From the NCBI RefSeq assembly GCF_030409415.1, contig NZ_JAUFPW010000029.1, forward strand, positions 1 through 64,000: a stretch of DNA of 64,000 bases, in the 5' to 3' direction. Source of the stretch: Pedobacter aquatilis. GTDB lineage: Bacteria > Bacteroidota > Bacteroidia > Sphingobacteriales > Sphingobacteriaceae. The position numbers and the translations under genes are program-made. Numbering within the stretch: the first letter of the stretch is position 1; the number at the start of each line of letters is the position of its first letter. This document shows, piece after piece, positions 1-8,413 of this stretch. The notes beneath the pieces were generated by a model. It ran no database searches, was not told the DNA's origin, and worked only from the letters and a program-made list of their open reading frames with translations.

Positions 1-75
1 AAGAACAAACTACTGAGCAGAGTCTTTGCAGCCGTAAAAAGAGGAACACCGTATCTTGCCGAAATAGCAACCTAA
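1..75 (+). CDS. IS110-family transposase, C-terminal end (truncated by window edge)
   Basis: The first 75 bases are an open frame ending in TAA that encodes 24 residues, beginning NKLLSRVFAAVKRGTPY after one Lys. An A-x-[NK]-KL-x-x-RVFA-x-VKRGTPY-like tail is what I recall for the C-terminus of IS110/IS116/IS902 transposases, which carry out site-specific recombination through a DEDD/Ser-type mechanism. The rest of the gene lies outside the window, so completeness cannot be judged. IS110 elements usually lack terminal inverted repeats, and none is seen in the 160 bases that follow. The identification rests on a short tail only. Confidence 0.55.
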   Translation, partial: KNKLLSRVFAAVKRGTPYLAEIAT

Positions 76-182
76 ATTAATGCTACTCAGAAAAATTAAT
101 TAACCATTTATTTGCAAAAACCATAGAATACGGGTTTAAAAAACATAGGAATGTGGCTAGAAACATTTGCCGATATTCATTG

Positions 183-202
183 CCGTTGGTTTCAACCAAC
201 GG
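183..202. repeat. REP-like palindrome, copy 1
   Basis: Perfect 9-bp arms (CCGTTGGTT / AACCAACGG) flank a 2-nt loop. The same palindrome, with about 25 nt of shared sequence, occurs in the opposite orientation at 12103-12122. It lies between the transposase tail and the 3' end of hisS. Palindromes like this are common as dispersed intergenic repeats in Bacteroidota; whether it is mobilised by a RAYT-type transposase cannot be told from here. Confidence 0.7.
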
Positions 203-234
203 ATTCTTGATATCCACAAACCAATTCTAAACCC

Positions 235-1617
235 TTATTTCAACAAATCCATAATCGCCAAAGCCGTCATTTTTTTCTGCTCACCACTTTGCATATCTTT
301 CAAAGTAAGTTCTCCACTTGCAATTTCATCGCCACCAATTAGTACAACGTATGGTATTTTCTTCGCATCAGCGTACGACATTTGTTTTTTCAACTTTGCT
401 GACGTTGGATAAAGTTCTGCTGCAATACCTGCCGTTCTGAATTGTTGCAGGATTGGTAAGGCAAAGCGCTCGGCTTCCTCATCAAAATTGCTAATTAAAA
501 CCTTTGTCCCAACTTCTGCTGACGCTGGAAAAAGGTTTAGTTCTTCTAAAACATCGTAAATTCTATCTGCACCGAAAGAAACGCCAACACCTGTTAAGTC
601 TTTTAAGCCGAACATGCCGGTTAAATCATCGTAACGACCACCACCGCCAATGCTACCCATTGCTACTTCATTAGTTTTTACCTCAAAAATGCAACCTGTA
701 TAATAATTTAAACCACGGGCAAGCGTAATATCGAGTTCTAATTTTGCCGTTAGCGGCAACGTGTAAGCAATCAGATTTTCTACATATTCAAAAACCTGTT
801 CAATTTCTGCAATACCTTTTAAACCGGTTTCAGATTCTGCCAAAACAGTTTTTAAGCTGGCCAGTTTTTCTTCGTTTGTACCTTCCAGTAAAATCACCGG
901 ACGAAGTTTTTCCAAATCAGCTTCTGTAAATCCACGTTCTAATAATTCTTTGCTTACGCCATCCAAACCAATTTTATCAAGCTTGTCAATGGCAACTGTC
1001 ATGTCGATAATTAAATCGGGTTTACCGATAATTTCGGCTATTCCGGATAAAATTTTGCGGTTATTAATTTTAATATTGAAATCTTTTAAGCCTAATTTGC
1101 CCAACGCTTCATCGTAAATCAAAATAAATTCTGCTTCATTTAGCAAACTTTTTGAACCCACAACATCTACATCACACTGGTAAAATTCGCGGTAACGACC
1201 TTTTTGTGGTTTATCTGCACGCCAAACCGGCTGCACCTGGAAACGTTTAAATGGAAGTGTAATGTCGTTTTGGTGCATCACCACATAACGGGCAAAAGGC
1301 ACAGTTAAATCGTAACGGAGTGCTTTTTCAGATAGTTTAGATGTTGCGAGTTGCGAGTTCCGGGTTGCCAGTAATTGTTCATCAATCTTGCTCAGATAAT
1401 CGCCACTATTCAAAATTTTAAAAATCAGTTTATCACCTTCATCGCCGTACTTTCCGGTTAAAGTTGAAAGGTTTTCCATACTTGGTGTTTGAATTTCCGC
1501 GTAACCGTATTTCCTGAAAACCGTTTTGATGGTATCATAAATAAAGTTGCGTTTTACCATTTCTACCGGAGAAAAATCGCGTGTACCTTTTGCTAATAAG
1601 GGTTTAATAACTGACAT
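235..1617 (-). CDS. hisS: Histidine--tRNA ligase
   Basis: Class II aminoacyl-tRNA synthetase of 460 aa that charges tRNA-His with histidine in the cytoplasm. The N-terminus has the KGTRDFSP motif. Motif 2 is visible around [20 protein letters not shown], the histidine-binding signature as [10 protein letters not shown], and motif 3 as [12 protein letters not shown]-terminal anticodon-binding domain follows. The reading frame stays open 24 codons further upstream, but that extension enters a palindromic repeat and crosses a TAnnTTTG promoter element, so the ATG at 1617 ([11 protein letters not shown]) is chosen. The segment around residues 98-108 ([12 protein letters not shown]) resembles a dispersed Bacteroidota intergenic repeat. 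Monocistronic; nothing else on this strand abuts it. Confidence 0.96.
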   Translation of the reverse strand: MSVIKPLLAKGTRDFSPVEMVKRNFIYDTIKTVFRKYGYAEIQTPSMENLSTLTGKYGDEGDKLIFKILNSGDYLSKIDEQLLATRNSQLATSKLSEKALRYDLTVPFARYVVMHQNDITLPFKRFQVQPVWRADKPQKGRYREFYQCDVDVVGSKSLLNEAEFILIYDEALGKLGLKDFNIKINNRKILSGIAEIIGKPDLIIDMTVAIDKLDKIGLDGVSKELLERGFTEADLEKLRPVILLEGTNEEKLASLKTVLAESETGLKGIAEIEQVFEYVENLIAYTLPLTAKLELDITLARGLNYYTGCIFEVKTNEVAMGSIGGGGRYDDLTGMFGLKDLTGVGVSFGADRIYDVLEELNLFPASAEVGTKVLISNFDEEAERFALPILQQFRTAGIAAELYPTSAKLKKQMSYADAKKIPYVVLIGGDEIASGELTLKDMQSGEQKKMTALAIMDLLK

Positions 1618-1622
1618 AGCCG

Positions 1623-1630
1623 CAAAAGTA
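1623..1630 (-). promoter_or_regulatory. TAnnTTTG (-7) element of hisS
   Basis: On the minus strand the sequence is TACTTTTG, five bases before the hisS ATG. It matches the Bacteroidota sigma-ABfr -7 consensus. No clear TTTG -33 element is seen 18-19 nt upstream. If active, transcription would begin at or next to the start codon. Confidence 0.45.
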
Positions 1631-1673
1631 CAAAAAGGATTAATAACCACGGATATTTTAGAATTGAATTGGT

Positions 1674-1734
1674 CGTCATTGCGAGGCACGAAGCAATCTA
1701 TTGCATTAAGATTGCTTCGTGCCTCGCAATGACG
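1674..1734. repeat. Long palindromic repeat (26-bp perfect arms)
   Basis: Arms at 1674-1699 and 1709-1734 are perfect reverse complements around a 9-nt loop. The arm begins CGTCATTGCGAGGCACGAAG, a motif I recall as widely dispersed in Bacteroidota intergenic DNA. It lies in the 312-nt gap between the divergent hisS and the nucleoid-associated protein gene. It could form a strong cruciform or RNA hairpin. The arms begin 57 nt upstream of the hisS start, so an effect on hisS transcription is possible but unproven. Confidence 0.8.
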
Positions 1735-1763
1735 GAAATGTGCCTTAACCTGCTTTCACACTT

Positions 1764-1839
1764 AAACCCGGTAACAGCGGATACCGGCCTGTGGTTAAGG
1801 CCTGCAGGCGTATGAGCGGATAACGGGACTGAAATTGCC
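1764..1839. repeat. Possible dispersed structured repeat (compare 12252-12330)
   Basis: This stretch starts with AAACCCG and ends with ACGGGACTGA followed by a GCC-containing tail. The stretch at 12252-12330 has the same boundary motifs (AAACCCG and GCGGGACTGA) with similar spacing and GC-rich hairpin potential between them. It may be a degenerate member of a dispersed repeat family. The similarity is limited to the ends, so this is tentative. The rest of the hisS/ndpA-like intergenic region shows no gene. Confidence 0.35.
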
Positions 1840-1916
1840 AAGAATTACCGATAATCATTTTCAAAAAATAAATGGATTTTAAAAAATCGTTACGAATCTT
1901 TCCGGTAGGTTTTACT

Positions 1917-1924
1917 TACTTTTG
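1917..1924 (+). promoter_or_regulatory. TAnnTTTG (-7) element of the nucleoid-associated protein gene
   Basis: TACTTTTG lies five bases (GCCCC) before the ATG at 1930. The arrangement matches hisS, the RDD gene, purD and the small ORF at 50428. No -33 TTTG is evident. Confidence 0.45.
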
Positions 1925-1929
1925 GCCCC

Positions 1930-2988
1930 ATGATTTCATTTTTCGAAGCTTCGTTAAAGCAACTTTCTATACACCACACCGGCAATAAATTACTGGAAGA
2001 ATATTATAATTTATCTGATGCGCCTCTGAAAATTGACGATGAAATATTGAGTAATTTGTTGATGCAGTATTTTTTAAAGCCTTTTGAAAAGGTAAATGAG
2101 GTTTATCATTTATATCACCCAAGCGATAATTTACAGTTAAACGAGGTTTTCCATTTTGCGAATGAGATTTTTGAAAATAATTCGCTCTTCCACGAAAATT
2201 CCGAGCAATTAGCGAAACATTTATATGATGTGGCGAACCACCCGAAAATAAAATCAGGGGAATTGTATGTTGCCTATTTTGAAAAAGTTCAAATCGAGGG
2301 CGAGCAGCTTGATGTTGTTGGGATTTTTAAATCGGAAAATAAGGATACTTATTTAAAAGTTTACCCCGAGCAAGATGGTTTTAATGTGAGTTATGAGCAG
2401 GAGGCAATTAACATTAATAAATTGGATAAAGGCTGTTTAGTTTTTAATGTGGAGAAAGAGAATGGGTTTAAAGTTGTGGTTTTAGACCAGGCAAAAAGCA
2501 GTAATGATAGTGCTGTGTATTGGAAAGATGAATTTTTAAAGCTTAAAATTAGGAACGACAGTTATAACCAAACCAATAATGTATTGGGGGTTTATAAAAA
2601 TTTTGTAACCCAAAAGCTGGATGAAGATTACGAAATAAGCAAAGCCGATAAAATTGATTTACTTAACCGTTCGATGAAATATTTTAAGGAAAAAGAAACT
2701 TTTGATATTGAAGAATTCGGAAATGAAGTTATTGGAAATGCCGAAGGGATTGAATCTTTTAAAAATTACAAGAAAAGTTACGAGCAAGAGTATGAAAGTC
2801 CGATTGCGGATAGTTTTGAGATTGCAGATGCTGCGGTTAAAAAGCAAGCCCGTGTTTATAAAAGTGTTTTAAAATTGGATAAGAATTTCCACATCTACAT
2901 TCATGGCAATAAAGAAATGATTGAAAAGGGTTATGATGATGAAAAATCGATGAATTATTATAAAGTTTATTTCAGAGAAGAGGAGTAG
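1930..2988 (+). CDS. Nucleoid-associated protein, NdpA/YejK family
   Basis: A 352-aa soluble acidic protein. Its length and pattern match the NdpA/YejK family (PF04245): LSIHHTGNK near the N-terminus, a central GELYVAYFEKVQIEG strand region around residues 112-130 (family members carry a similar 'ylaia..' segment), and a C-terminal KNFHIYIHG block. Family members bind DNA and are found on the nucleoid; the biochemical role in Bacteroidota is not established. The start is fixed by the only suitable ATG, placed just after a -7-like element. It is transcribed alone, divergent from hisS and convergent with the DUF58 operon. Confidence 0.8.
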   Translation: MISFFEASLKQLSIHHTGNKLLEEYYNLSDAPLKIDDEILSNLLMQYFLKPFEKVNEVYHLYHPSDNLQLNEVFHFANEIFENNSLFHENSEQLAKHLYDVANHPKIKSGELYVAYFEKVQIEGEQLDVVGIFKSENKDTYLKVYPEQDGFNVSYEQEAININKLDKGCLVFNVEKENGFKVVVLDQAKSSNDSAVYWKDEFLKLKIRNDSYNQTNNVLGVYKNFVTQKLDEDYEISKADKIDLLNRSMKYFKEKETFDIEEFGNEVIGNAEGIESFKNYKKSYEQEYESPIADSFEIADAAVKKQARVYKSVLKLDKNFHIYIHGNKEMIEKGYDDEKSMNYYKVYFREEE

Positions 2989-3090
2989 GGGTTTAGTTGG
3001 TTGGTTTTTTAGAAAGGAGTAGTTTTACATACTCTGACCCATATAAATGTATTGATGCAAACTCATAATGATATTTTTGTATTCCCGCCC

Positions 3091-3264
3091 AACTAAGCCT
3101 AAGCAGCAAATCTTCGTTAAGCTTAAATCGGCCTAACAAATTTTTGGGGATAGCTTAACCAAGCCAAACTCCTAACTTCAATACAAAAATTTTAAGCCGA
3201 CAGTTTTGTTTCTTTTGCTGCCAAAAGAAAAAGGCCCGTCCGGCCAGGACAAAAAATAAATATC
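3091..3264. repeat. Dispersed ~180-bp imperfect repeat, copy 1
   Basis: This stretch and 55383-55576 share the same order of blocks: CTAAGCCTAA, AAATCTTCGTT, CGGCCTAACA, a variable T-rich middle, then an AAAAGAAAAA-GGCC/AGCC-GTC-GGC block and AAAAAATA-ATATC. Both copies sit between a plus-strand gene end and a minus-strand gene end, that is, between convergent genes. No coding potential is seen. This fills most of the 294-nt gap between the two genes. Confidence 0.6.
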
Positions 3265-3282
3265 TATTGTGTTAATTCGCCA

Positions 3283-4629
3283 TTAAATTTTTTGCTGTGC
3301 TTTCAAAGCCAAATATTGATTTATCACATTAATCGTTAATTTCTGCGGTGGGGTTAAAATAGAAAGAATGCCATGTCTGTTTAATTCCTTAACCATTACT
3401 TTTTTTTCGTAGATAAATTTTTCTGCAATGGTTTTGTGGTAAATGCCTTCAATGTCTTTCGCAGGTTCGGTACTTAAACTTCTTAACTCCGTGTTTTCGA
3501 AAAACACAACCAATAGCAAGTGGTATTTTGAAATTCTTTTTAGGTAAGGCATTTGCCTTTGCAATGCAGATAAACTTTCGAAATTTGTGAAAAAAACCAG
3601 AAGACCACGTTGTTTAATAACCGAACGTATGGTGCTATAAAGCGCTTCCATGTTACTTTCTAAATAACGTGTTTTCTCCTTGTAAAGCACTTGCATAATG
3701 TGACTCAGCTGAGTCGATTTTCGCTCTGCCGGTACAATAGAACCAATTTTTTCAGATAAAGTAATAATGCCAGCTTTATCTTGCTTAAGCATTGCCACTT
3801 TTGATAAAGCAACGGTTGCATTAATGGCATAATCGAGCAAACTTAAACCTTCAAATGGCATTCGCATTACTCTCGATTTATCGATAATGCAGTAAATATT
3901 TTGCGAACGTTCATCGGTATAAGTATTCACCATCAAGCTGTTCTTTCTTGCTGTAGCTTTCCAGTTTATTGTTCTGATATCATCACCGCCAACATAGTTT
4001 TTGATTTGGTCAAACTCGGTACTTTGTCCGATTTTTCTGATTTTTTTTACGCCAAATTCTGTTAGGTGATGAGAAGCTGCCATTAGCTCATATTGCCCAA
4101 GATTTATAAAAGATGGGTAAACCGGAAGCAGTTTTGAACCATCGAAATTAAATCTACGACTAACTAAGGCAAGCGCAGAACTGGTGTAAACCCTAATAAA
4201 ACCAAAGTCGTATTCGCCACGCTTTGTTGGCCTTAAATTGTAATGAATAGATTTAACATCACCAGGTTTTAAACTCAATTTGAAATCTTTATCGCGTAAT
4301 TGAAACTGAAATGGAACTTCATCAATTACCCTAAGTTTTACGCCAAAACCATATTTGTTTTGAATTTGAATTTGTATCGGGTTTTCATCGCCATTGCTTA
4401 ATCTTTTTGAGGTTATTCGATGCGCATCAATGCCATTGTTTAAGCGGTAAAGAATTACAATATCTATAAGCAACAATATAAAAACAGCTCCAGTAATTAT
4501 CTCCGGAATTTCGCTCAACCAACCAAAAAAAAACTTCAAAATAAACAATATTACACAAGCGGTTAAGGCTGCGAACAACCTGTTGCTTAGAAATAAGTTT
4601 TGGTAATACTGGTGAAATATTTTTTTCAA
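3283..4629 (-). CDS. DUF58 domain-containing protein (MoxR-partner, VWA-like)
   Basis: A 448-aa protein with two N-terminal membrane helices (about residues 17-60) and a DUF58 domain. The DUF58 signature is visible as EFDQIKNYVGGDDIRTINWK-ATAR around residues 203-225, followed by a von Willebrand A-like fold. It is the last gene of a six-gene minus-strand operon and follows the MoxR ATPase by 25 nt. DUF58 proteins are almost always encoded next to MoxR AAA+ ATPases and are thought to work with them in folding or metal insertion of partner proteins. That function is inferred from the family; the partner here is unknown. Confidence 0.85.
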   Translation of the reverse strand: MKKIFHQYYQNLFLSNRLFAALTACVILFILKFFFGWLSEIPEIITGAVFILLLIDIVILYRLNNGIDAHRITSKRLSNGDENPIQIQIQNKYGFGVKLRVIDEVPFQFQLRDKDFKLSLKPGDVKSIHYNLRPTKRGEYDFGFIRVYTSSALALVSRRFNFDGSKLLPVYPSFINLGQYELMAASHHLTEFGVKKIRKIGQSTEFDQIKNYVGGDDIRTINWKATARKNSLMVNTYTDERSQNIYCIIDKSRVMRMPFEGLSLLDYAINATVALSKVAMLKQDKAGIITLSEKIGSIVPAERKSTQLSHIMQVLYKEKTRYLESNMEALYSTIRSVIKQRGLLVFFTNFESLSALQRQMPYLKRISKYHLLLVVFFENTELRSLSTEPAKDIEGIYHKTIAEKFIYEKKVMVKELNRHGILSILTPPQKLTINVINQYLALKAQQKI

Positions 4630-4654
4630 TTGATTTGAGTTTTAAGCCTGAAAA

Positions 4655-5632
4655 CTATCTTGGTATTTCTATTCTTTTAATAATTTGATGAACAACATCA
4701 GTTGTGGTAATGCCTTCCATTTCTTTTTCTGGCGATAAAATAATACGATGCGCCAAAACTGGTACTGCGACCGTAATAATATCATCAGGTGTTACAAAAT
4801 CACGATTTTGTATAGCAGCCAGAGCTTTTGCACTATGAATAATTGCCAGCGAGGCCCTTGGTGATGCACCTAAATACAGCGATGGATTATTCCGGGTTTC
4901 GTTAACGATTTTGGCAATAAATTCGATAAGCTTTGGCTCTACAAATAAGTTGCGGATAATTTCCCTTGCCGATTTAATTTGCGCTACAGATAAAACAGGT
5001 TTCACTTCATCAAGTAAAGTTTTATTCACCAATGTGTGTTGCTTCATTAAAATCTCGGTTTCCTCCTCAAGCGATGGATATTTAACTTCGATTTTAAATA
5101 AAAACCTATCCAATTGTGCTTCGGGTAAACGATAGGTTCCTTCTTGCTCAATCGGGTTTTGCGTTGCCAAAACCATAAAGGGTTCTTCCATTTTATAGGT
5201 TGTGCCATCAATAGTAACCTGGCGCTCTTCCATAATTTCGAATAAGGCAGATTGCGTTTTCGCAGGCGCACGGTTAATTTCATCAACCAAAATAATGTTG
5301 CCAAAAATCGGACCTCTCCTAAATTCAAAATCTCCGGTTTTTGTATTAAAGATTGGCGTTCCCAAAACATCAGATGGCATTAAATCAGGCGTAAACTGTA
5401 CTCTCGAAAACTGCGCATCAATGGATTTTGCCAATAATTTTGCGCTCAGGGTTTTTGCAACTCCCGGAACACCTTCAATTAAAATATGTCCATCAGAAAG
5501 CAAACCAACAATTAAAAAATCGATAACTTGTTTCTGACCGATAATAATGCCACTCAATACCGTACGGATTTGATTTACCGAATCGGTTAGTGCAGTTAAA
5601 TCTGTGCGCTGGTTAAATTGTTCCTCTTCCAT
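4655..5632 (-). CDS. MoxR-family AAA+ ATPase
   Basis: A 325-aa cytoplasmic AAA+ ATPase, the usual size for MoxR proteins. The Walker A motif is GVPGVAKT (about residue 55), Walker B is ILVDEINRAP (about 115), and the conserved segment LATQNPIEQEGTYRLPEAQ precedes the arginine-finger region. A C-terminal lid domain follows. Its start codon overlaps the stop of the DUF4350 gene in a TAATG junction, so translation is probably coupled. MoxR ATPases act as chaperone-like partners of DUF58/VWA proteins; the substrate in this operon is not known. Confidence 0.93.
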   Translation of the reverse strand: MEEEQFNQRTDLTALTDSVNQIRTVLSGIIIGQKQVIDFLIVGLLSDGHILIEGVPGVAKTLSAKLLAKSIDAQFSRVQFTPDLMPSDVLGTPIFNTKTGDFEFRRGPIFGNIILVDEINRAPAKTQSALFEIMEERQVTIDGTTYKMEEPFMVLATQNPIEQEGTYRLPEAQLDRFLFKIEVKYPSLEEETEILMKQHTLVNKTLLDEVKPVLSVAQIKSAREIIRNLFVEPKLIEFIAKIVNETRNNPSLYLGASPRASLAIIHSAKALAAIQNRDFVTPDDIITVAVPVLAHRIILSPEKEMEGITTTDVVHQIIKRIEIPR

Positions 5633-6807
5633 TAGGCTTTAGTGTTTTTGTAAAAATCTTCTATAATCTGGTTTAAACCAATTAATTCTGTATCGCTATA
5701 ACTACTTAGCGATGGTATTTGCATGATATATCGGGTAAGCGATTTCGCCATTGCTTCGTTAATACCGGTTTTATGCATTAAGGTTGTAGCAAATGAACTA
5801 TCAATTTCATTCGTTCTTAAATAATAGCGACTGCGTAAATGCTCTAGCAAATAGCTTATTTTCTTTTGCGCAATATCGAGGTTGTTGTGCTCGTGATAAT
5901 AAACGCTACCTACGACTTGTGCATATTCTACAGATGTATTGGTGTATGGATCTGCAATCGGAATAATTCTTTGTCGTCTTTTTATATCGTAAAAAACAAA
6001 AAGCAACAGACTAAAAATGCAGAGGTAATAAGCGTATTTTAACTCCGGATGTTTAAAAAATACACGCAAAATATCGGTTTGCCCGGCATCAACGATATTG
6101 TAATATTCATCAAAAATTAAGGTATTAGTACCTTTTAAATAGCTAAGGGTTTTGGCTGCATACTCCGGCCCATATTTATCAAGCATGTTAAAATTACTAT
6201 AGAAACCTGGTCCGGCGATTAAATATAATGCACCTTTACCATAATTGTAGCGGATAAAATTTGGTTTGTTATTCGCATCAATGCCTAAAATTGTGGTTTT
6301 TGAAGTATCTACATTTCGGTAATATTGATTGCCGATACCCTTATCAAAACCATAATTTACTACCGTTTTTAAACTCGGGTTGGTAAAGTTTAAGGAGCTT
6401 CCATCTTGATTAAAGTTATAAGCTGATTTTACTTTTAGTTCTTTTTCAGCATAATTCCCTAAATTATAACTGGCGATAAAAACCTTGTTTCCGGCAGAAG
6501 CAAACTTTTTTAATTGCTCAAAATCTTGCTTGGTAATTTTTACCTCAGGTGCTATAATTAAATAGCTGGCGTTATTGTAGTTTTTGCCTTTTAAGGTGTT
6601 GTAAATTGGTGTAGCAGATGCTTGCTTTTTTGTGCCGGGTAAAACATCCTGTATCCGGTTAAATAAAATAAATGTTCCGTAAGGGATTTTACTATCTTTT
6701 TTATAAGAAGGCGACCAATCTGTTGGTGTTGGTTTGTTAAATTGAGCCACAAGGTAAACCAATATCAATATTAGCCCAATCGCGAAATATACCTTGTAAC
6801 TCCTCAT
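5632..6807 (-). CDS. DUF4350 domain-containing membrane protein
   Basis: A 391-aa protein with one N-terminal transmembrane helix (about residues 5-23), an extracytoplasmic domain to about residue 250 that fits DUF4350 (a class-I glutamine-amidotransferase-like fold), and a second helix near 255-275 followed by a cytoplasmic tail. It overlaps the upstream DUF4129 gene by 4 nt (ATGA) and the downstream MoxR gene by 1 nt (TAATG). Its function is unknown, and the conserved company of MoxR and DUF58 is the main clue. Confidence 0.8.
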   Translation of the reverse strand: MRSYKVYFAIGLILILVYLVAQFNKPTPTDWSPSYKKDSKIPYGTFILFNRIQDVLPGTKKQASATPIYNTLKGKNYNNASYLIIAPEVKITKQDFEQLKKFASAGNKVFIASYNLGNYAEKELKVKSAYNFNQDGSSLNFTNPSLKTVVNYGFDKGIGNQYYRNVDTSKTTILGIDANNKPNFIRYNYGKGALYLIAGPGFYSNFNMLDKYGPEYAAKTLSYLKGTNTLIFDEYYNIVDAGQTDILRVFFKHPELKYAYYLCIFSLLLFVFYDIKRRQRIIPIADPYTNTSVEYAQVVGSVYYHEHNNLDIAQKKISYLLEHLRSRYYLRTNEIDSSFATTLMHKTGINEAMAKSLTRYIMQIPSLSSYSDTELIGLNQIIEDFYKNTKA

Positions 6808-7529
6808 TTAATTGCAGCGTTAAACTGGTTAAAGGAATGGTTAATTGGCTCAAATTTATTTTCATCAACCGGGAAATCTCCATACCATATATAATCAAAC
6901 TGGTGGGTAAGTTTACCAAATGCAGATTGCAATTCTGGTTTGCTTATTTCTGTTAAATAGTTGTAGTTTGTTTTATCAGGTTTCCAATCTATAATATTGG
7001 CATCGCTTAATTTCTTCAAGCTTCTTAAATATAAAAGTCGCACCGCAAGGCGATATTTTCCTTGTCCGATTAATTTCTGAAGCTCTTTTTCATAATCGAT
7101 TTCATGGATGTTGTCATTCAGCACATCATACTGTAGAATGGTTTCCTTTGATTTTTTGCTGAAAATATTCTCTGAACCAATGATTTTTATGATGATGTAA
7201 ACCATAATGGCAATACCTACAAAAATGAAGAAATATTTAGACCCGGGAGTAGAACCAGCAGTAGTTATTAGTCGGGAAATCATTTCCCAAAACCACATCC
7301 AAAACCTATCCCAAAGGGATAAATCGCGGGTTTTTGACTCATCATATTGAAATTCTTTCTGCTCCGAATAGGTTTCAATCGCTCTTTTATCAAAAGATGA
7401 AGGGGTTACTTTACTGCTATCCGTTTTAACTGATGCGGTTAATTTAGTTTTTTCAACTTGCGCATAAACCTTCGCTTGCGTAAAGAGCAATAAATAACAA
7501 ACAAGAAACTTGAACACCGATTTTAACAT
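6804..7529 (-). CDS. DUF4129 domain-containing protein
   Basis: Starting at 7529 gives 241 aa with a clean signal peptide (MLKSVFKFLVCYLLLFTQAK-VYAQ). Translation could also start 30 nt upstream, but that would overlap the previous gene and bury the signal peptide, so the inner ATG is preferred. A transmembrane helix lies in the middle (the KYFFIFVGIAIMVYIIIKII segment). The C-terminal cytoplasmic part, including YRLAVRLLYLRSLKKLSD, fits the DUF4129 region found near MoxR/DUF58 genes and in transglutaminase-like operons. It probably forms a membrane complex with its operon neighbours; its role is unknown. Confidence 0.75.
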   Translation of the reverse strand: MLKSVFKFLVCYLLLFTQAKVYAQVEKTKLTASVKTDSSKVTPSSFDKRAIETYSEQKEFQYDESKTRDLSLWDRFWMWFWEMISRLITTAGSTPGSKYFFIFVGIAIMVYIIIKIIGSENIFSKKSKETILQYDVLNDNIHEIDYEKELQKLIGQGKYRLAVRLLYLRSLKKLSDANIIDWKPDKTNYNYLTEISKPELQSAFGKLTHQFDYIWYGDFPVDENKFEPINHSFNQFNAAIK

Positions 7530-7533
7530 GCGC

Positions 7534-8412
7534 TTAATATTCTTCCGGACGATTATCAACTGGTTTTTCTTCGTTTCCGAATGTAGAAATACGTTGCATT
7601 AAGCCTGCGCTTTCCTTTTGCTCAACTAAACTGAAGTAAGATAGGGCGATGGTAATAATTGGAATTACGGTGCAAACCTGACAAAGGTATTGTATAACCG
7701 TACCAAGCATTGTAAACGTTAACGACATTTGTGGTTTGCTACCAGAAAATAAGCCAAGCATACTAAATAATGTTGTTGGTAAAACCACAAACGACATGCA
7801 GGCGTAAACGATTATCCAAATAATAAATAGAGTTCCAAAGGTTATCCAAAAATTATCTTTTATTAGTTTAAAACTTCTGTTAAATGCGTAACCAATTGTG
7901 CCATTTTCGATAACGATAATCGGGAATACCAATGAGATAATTGGCATAAGCCAAAAACCAGGAAGCAGGCAAAATAGAAAACCAACGGCAAGCAGTAAGC
8001 CTAAAAGCAGTGAGCTTCCAAAAATCCGAAAGAAATAATATTTAAAATAACCCCAAACTTCATCTGTTGTAGGTGTTAGATTGCCTTTTTGCACATAAAT
8101 CGCAATGTAAGAAAGTGTTGCTACAGTTGTACTGGCGTAGCCAGCAAGTGAAAATAAAATGGCCAGAAAATATTCCAGGCCATAAAGACCTGCGCCAAAT
8201 CCCCTGTTTCTAAATCCGTCTAAATTGTTTACGATGTTCACCATTTTGTACTGTTGCAACAACATGGCCAACATTCCGGCAATCATGAAAAGTCCGGAAA
8301 AAATAAAATAGGTTTTAACGAGTGGTTTGAAATTTTGACGAACAAACGTGAACGTATCGTTAATTATCTGACCGAAATCGCGTATTTTCTTAAATTCTAT
8401 TTTAAGGAGCAT
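7534..8412 (-). CDS. Multi-pass membrane protein of the MoxR/DUF58 operon
   Basis: A 292-aa very hydrophobic protein with about six predicted membrane spans, beginning with a conserved-looking cytoplasmic N-terminus (FGQIINDTFTFVRQNFKP). That layout resembles glycerophosphodiester phosphodiesterase membrane-domain or DUF4013-like proteins, which often accompany SpoIIM and RDD proteins. I cannot assign a family firmly. It starts 1 nt after the SpoIIM-like gene ends and stops 4 nt before the DUF4129 gene, so it belongs to the operon. Confidence 0.7.
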   Translation of the reverse strand: MLLKIEFKKIRDFGQIINDTFTFVRQNFKPLVKTYFIFSGLFMIAGMLAMLLQQYKMVNIVNNLDGFRNRGFGAGLYGLEYFLAILFSLAGYASTTVATLSYIAIYVQKGNLTPTTDEVWGYFKYYFFRIFGSSLLLGLLLAVGFLFCLLPGFWLMPIISLVFPIIVIENGTIGYAFNRSFKLIKDNFWITFGTLFIIWIIVYACMSFVVLPTTLFSMLGLFSGSKPQMSLTFTMLGTVIQYLCQVCTVIPIITIALSYFSLVEQKESAGLMQRISTFGNEEKPVDNRPEEY

Positions 8413-8413
8413 A

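Noticed and set aside
1618..1689. Longer hisS start at 1689
   Set aside because: The extension runs through a palindromic repeat and the -7 element; [11 protein letters not shown] at 1617 matches the family start.
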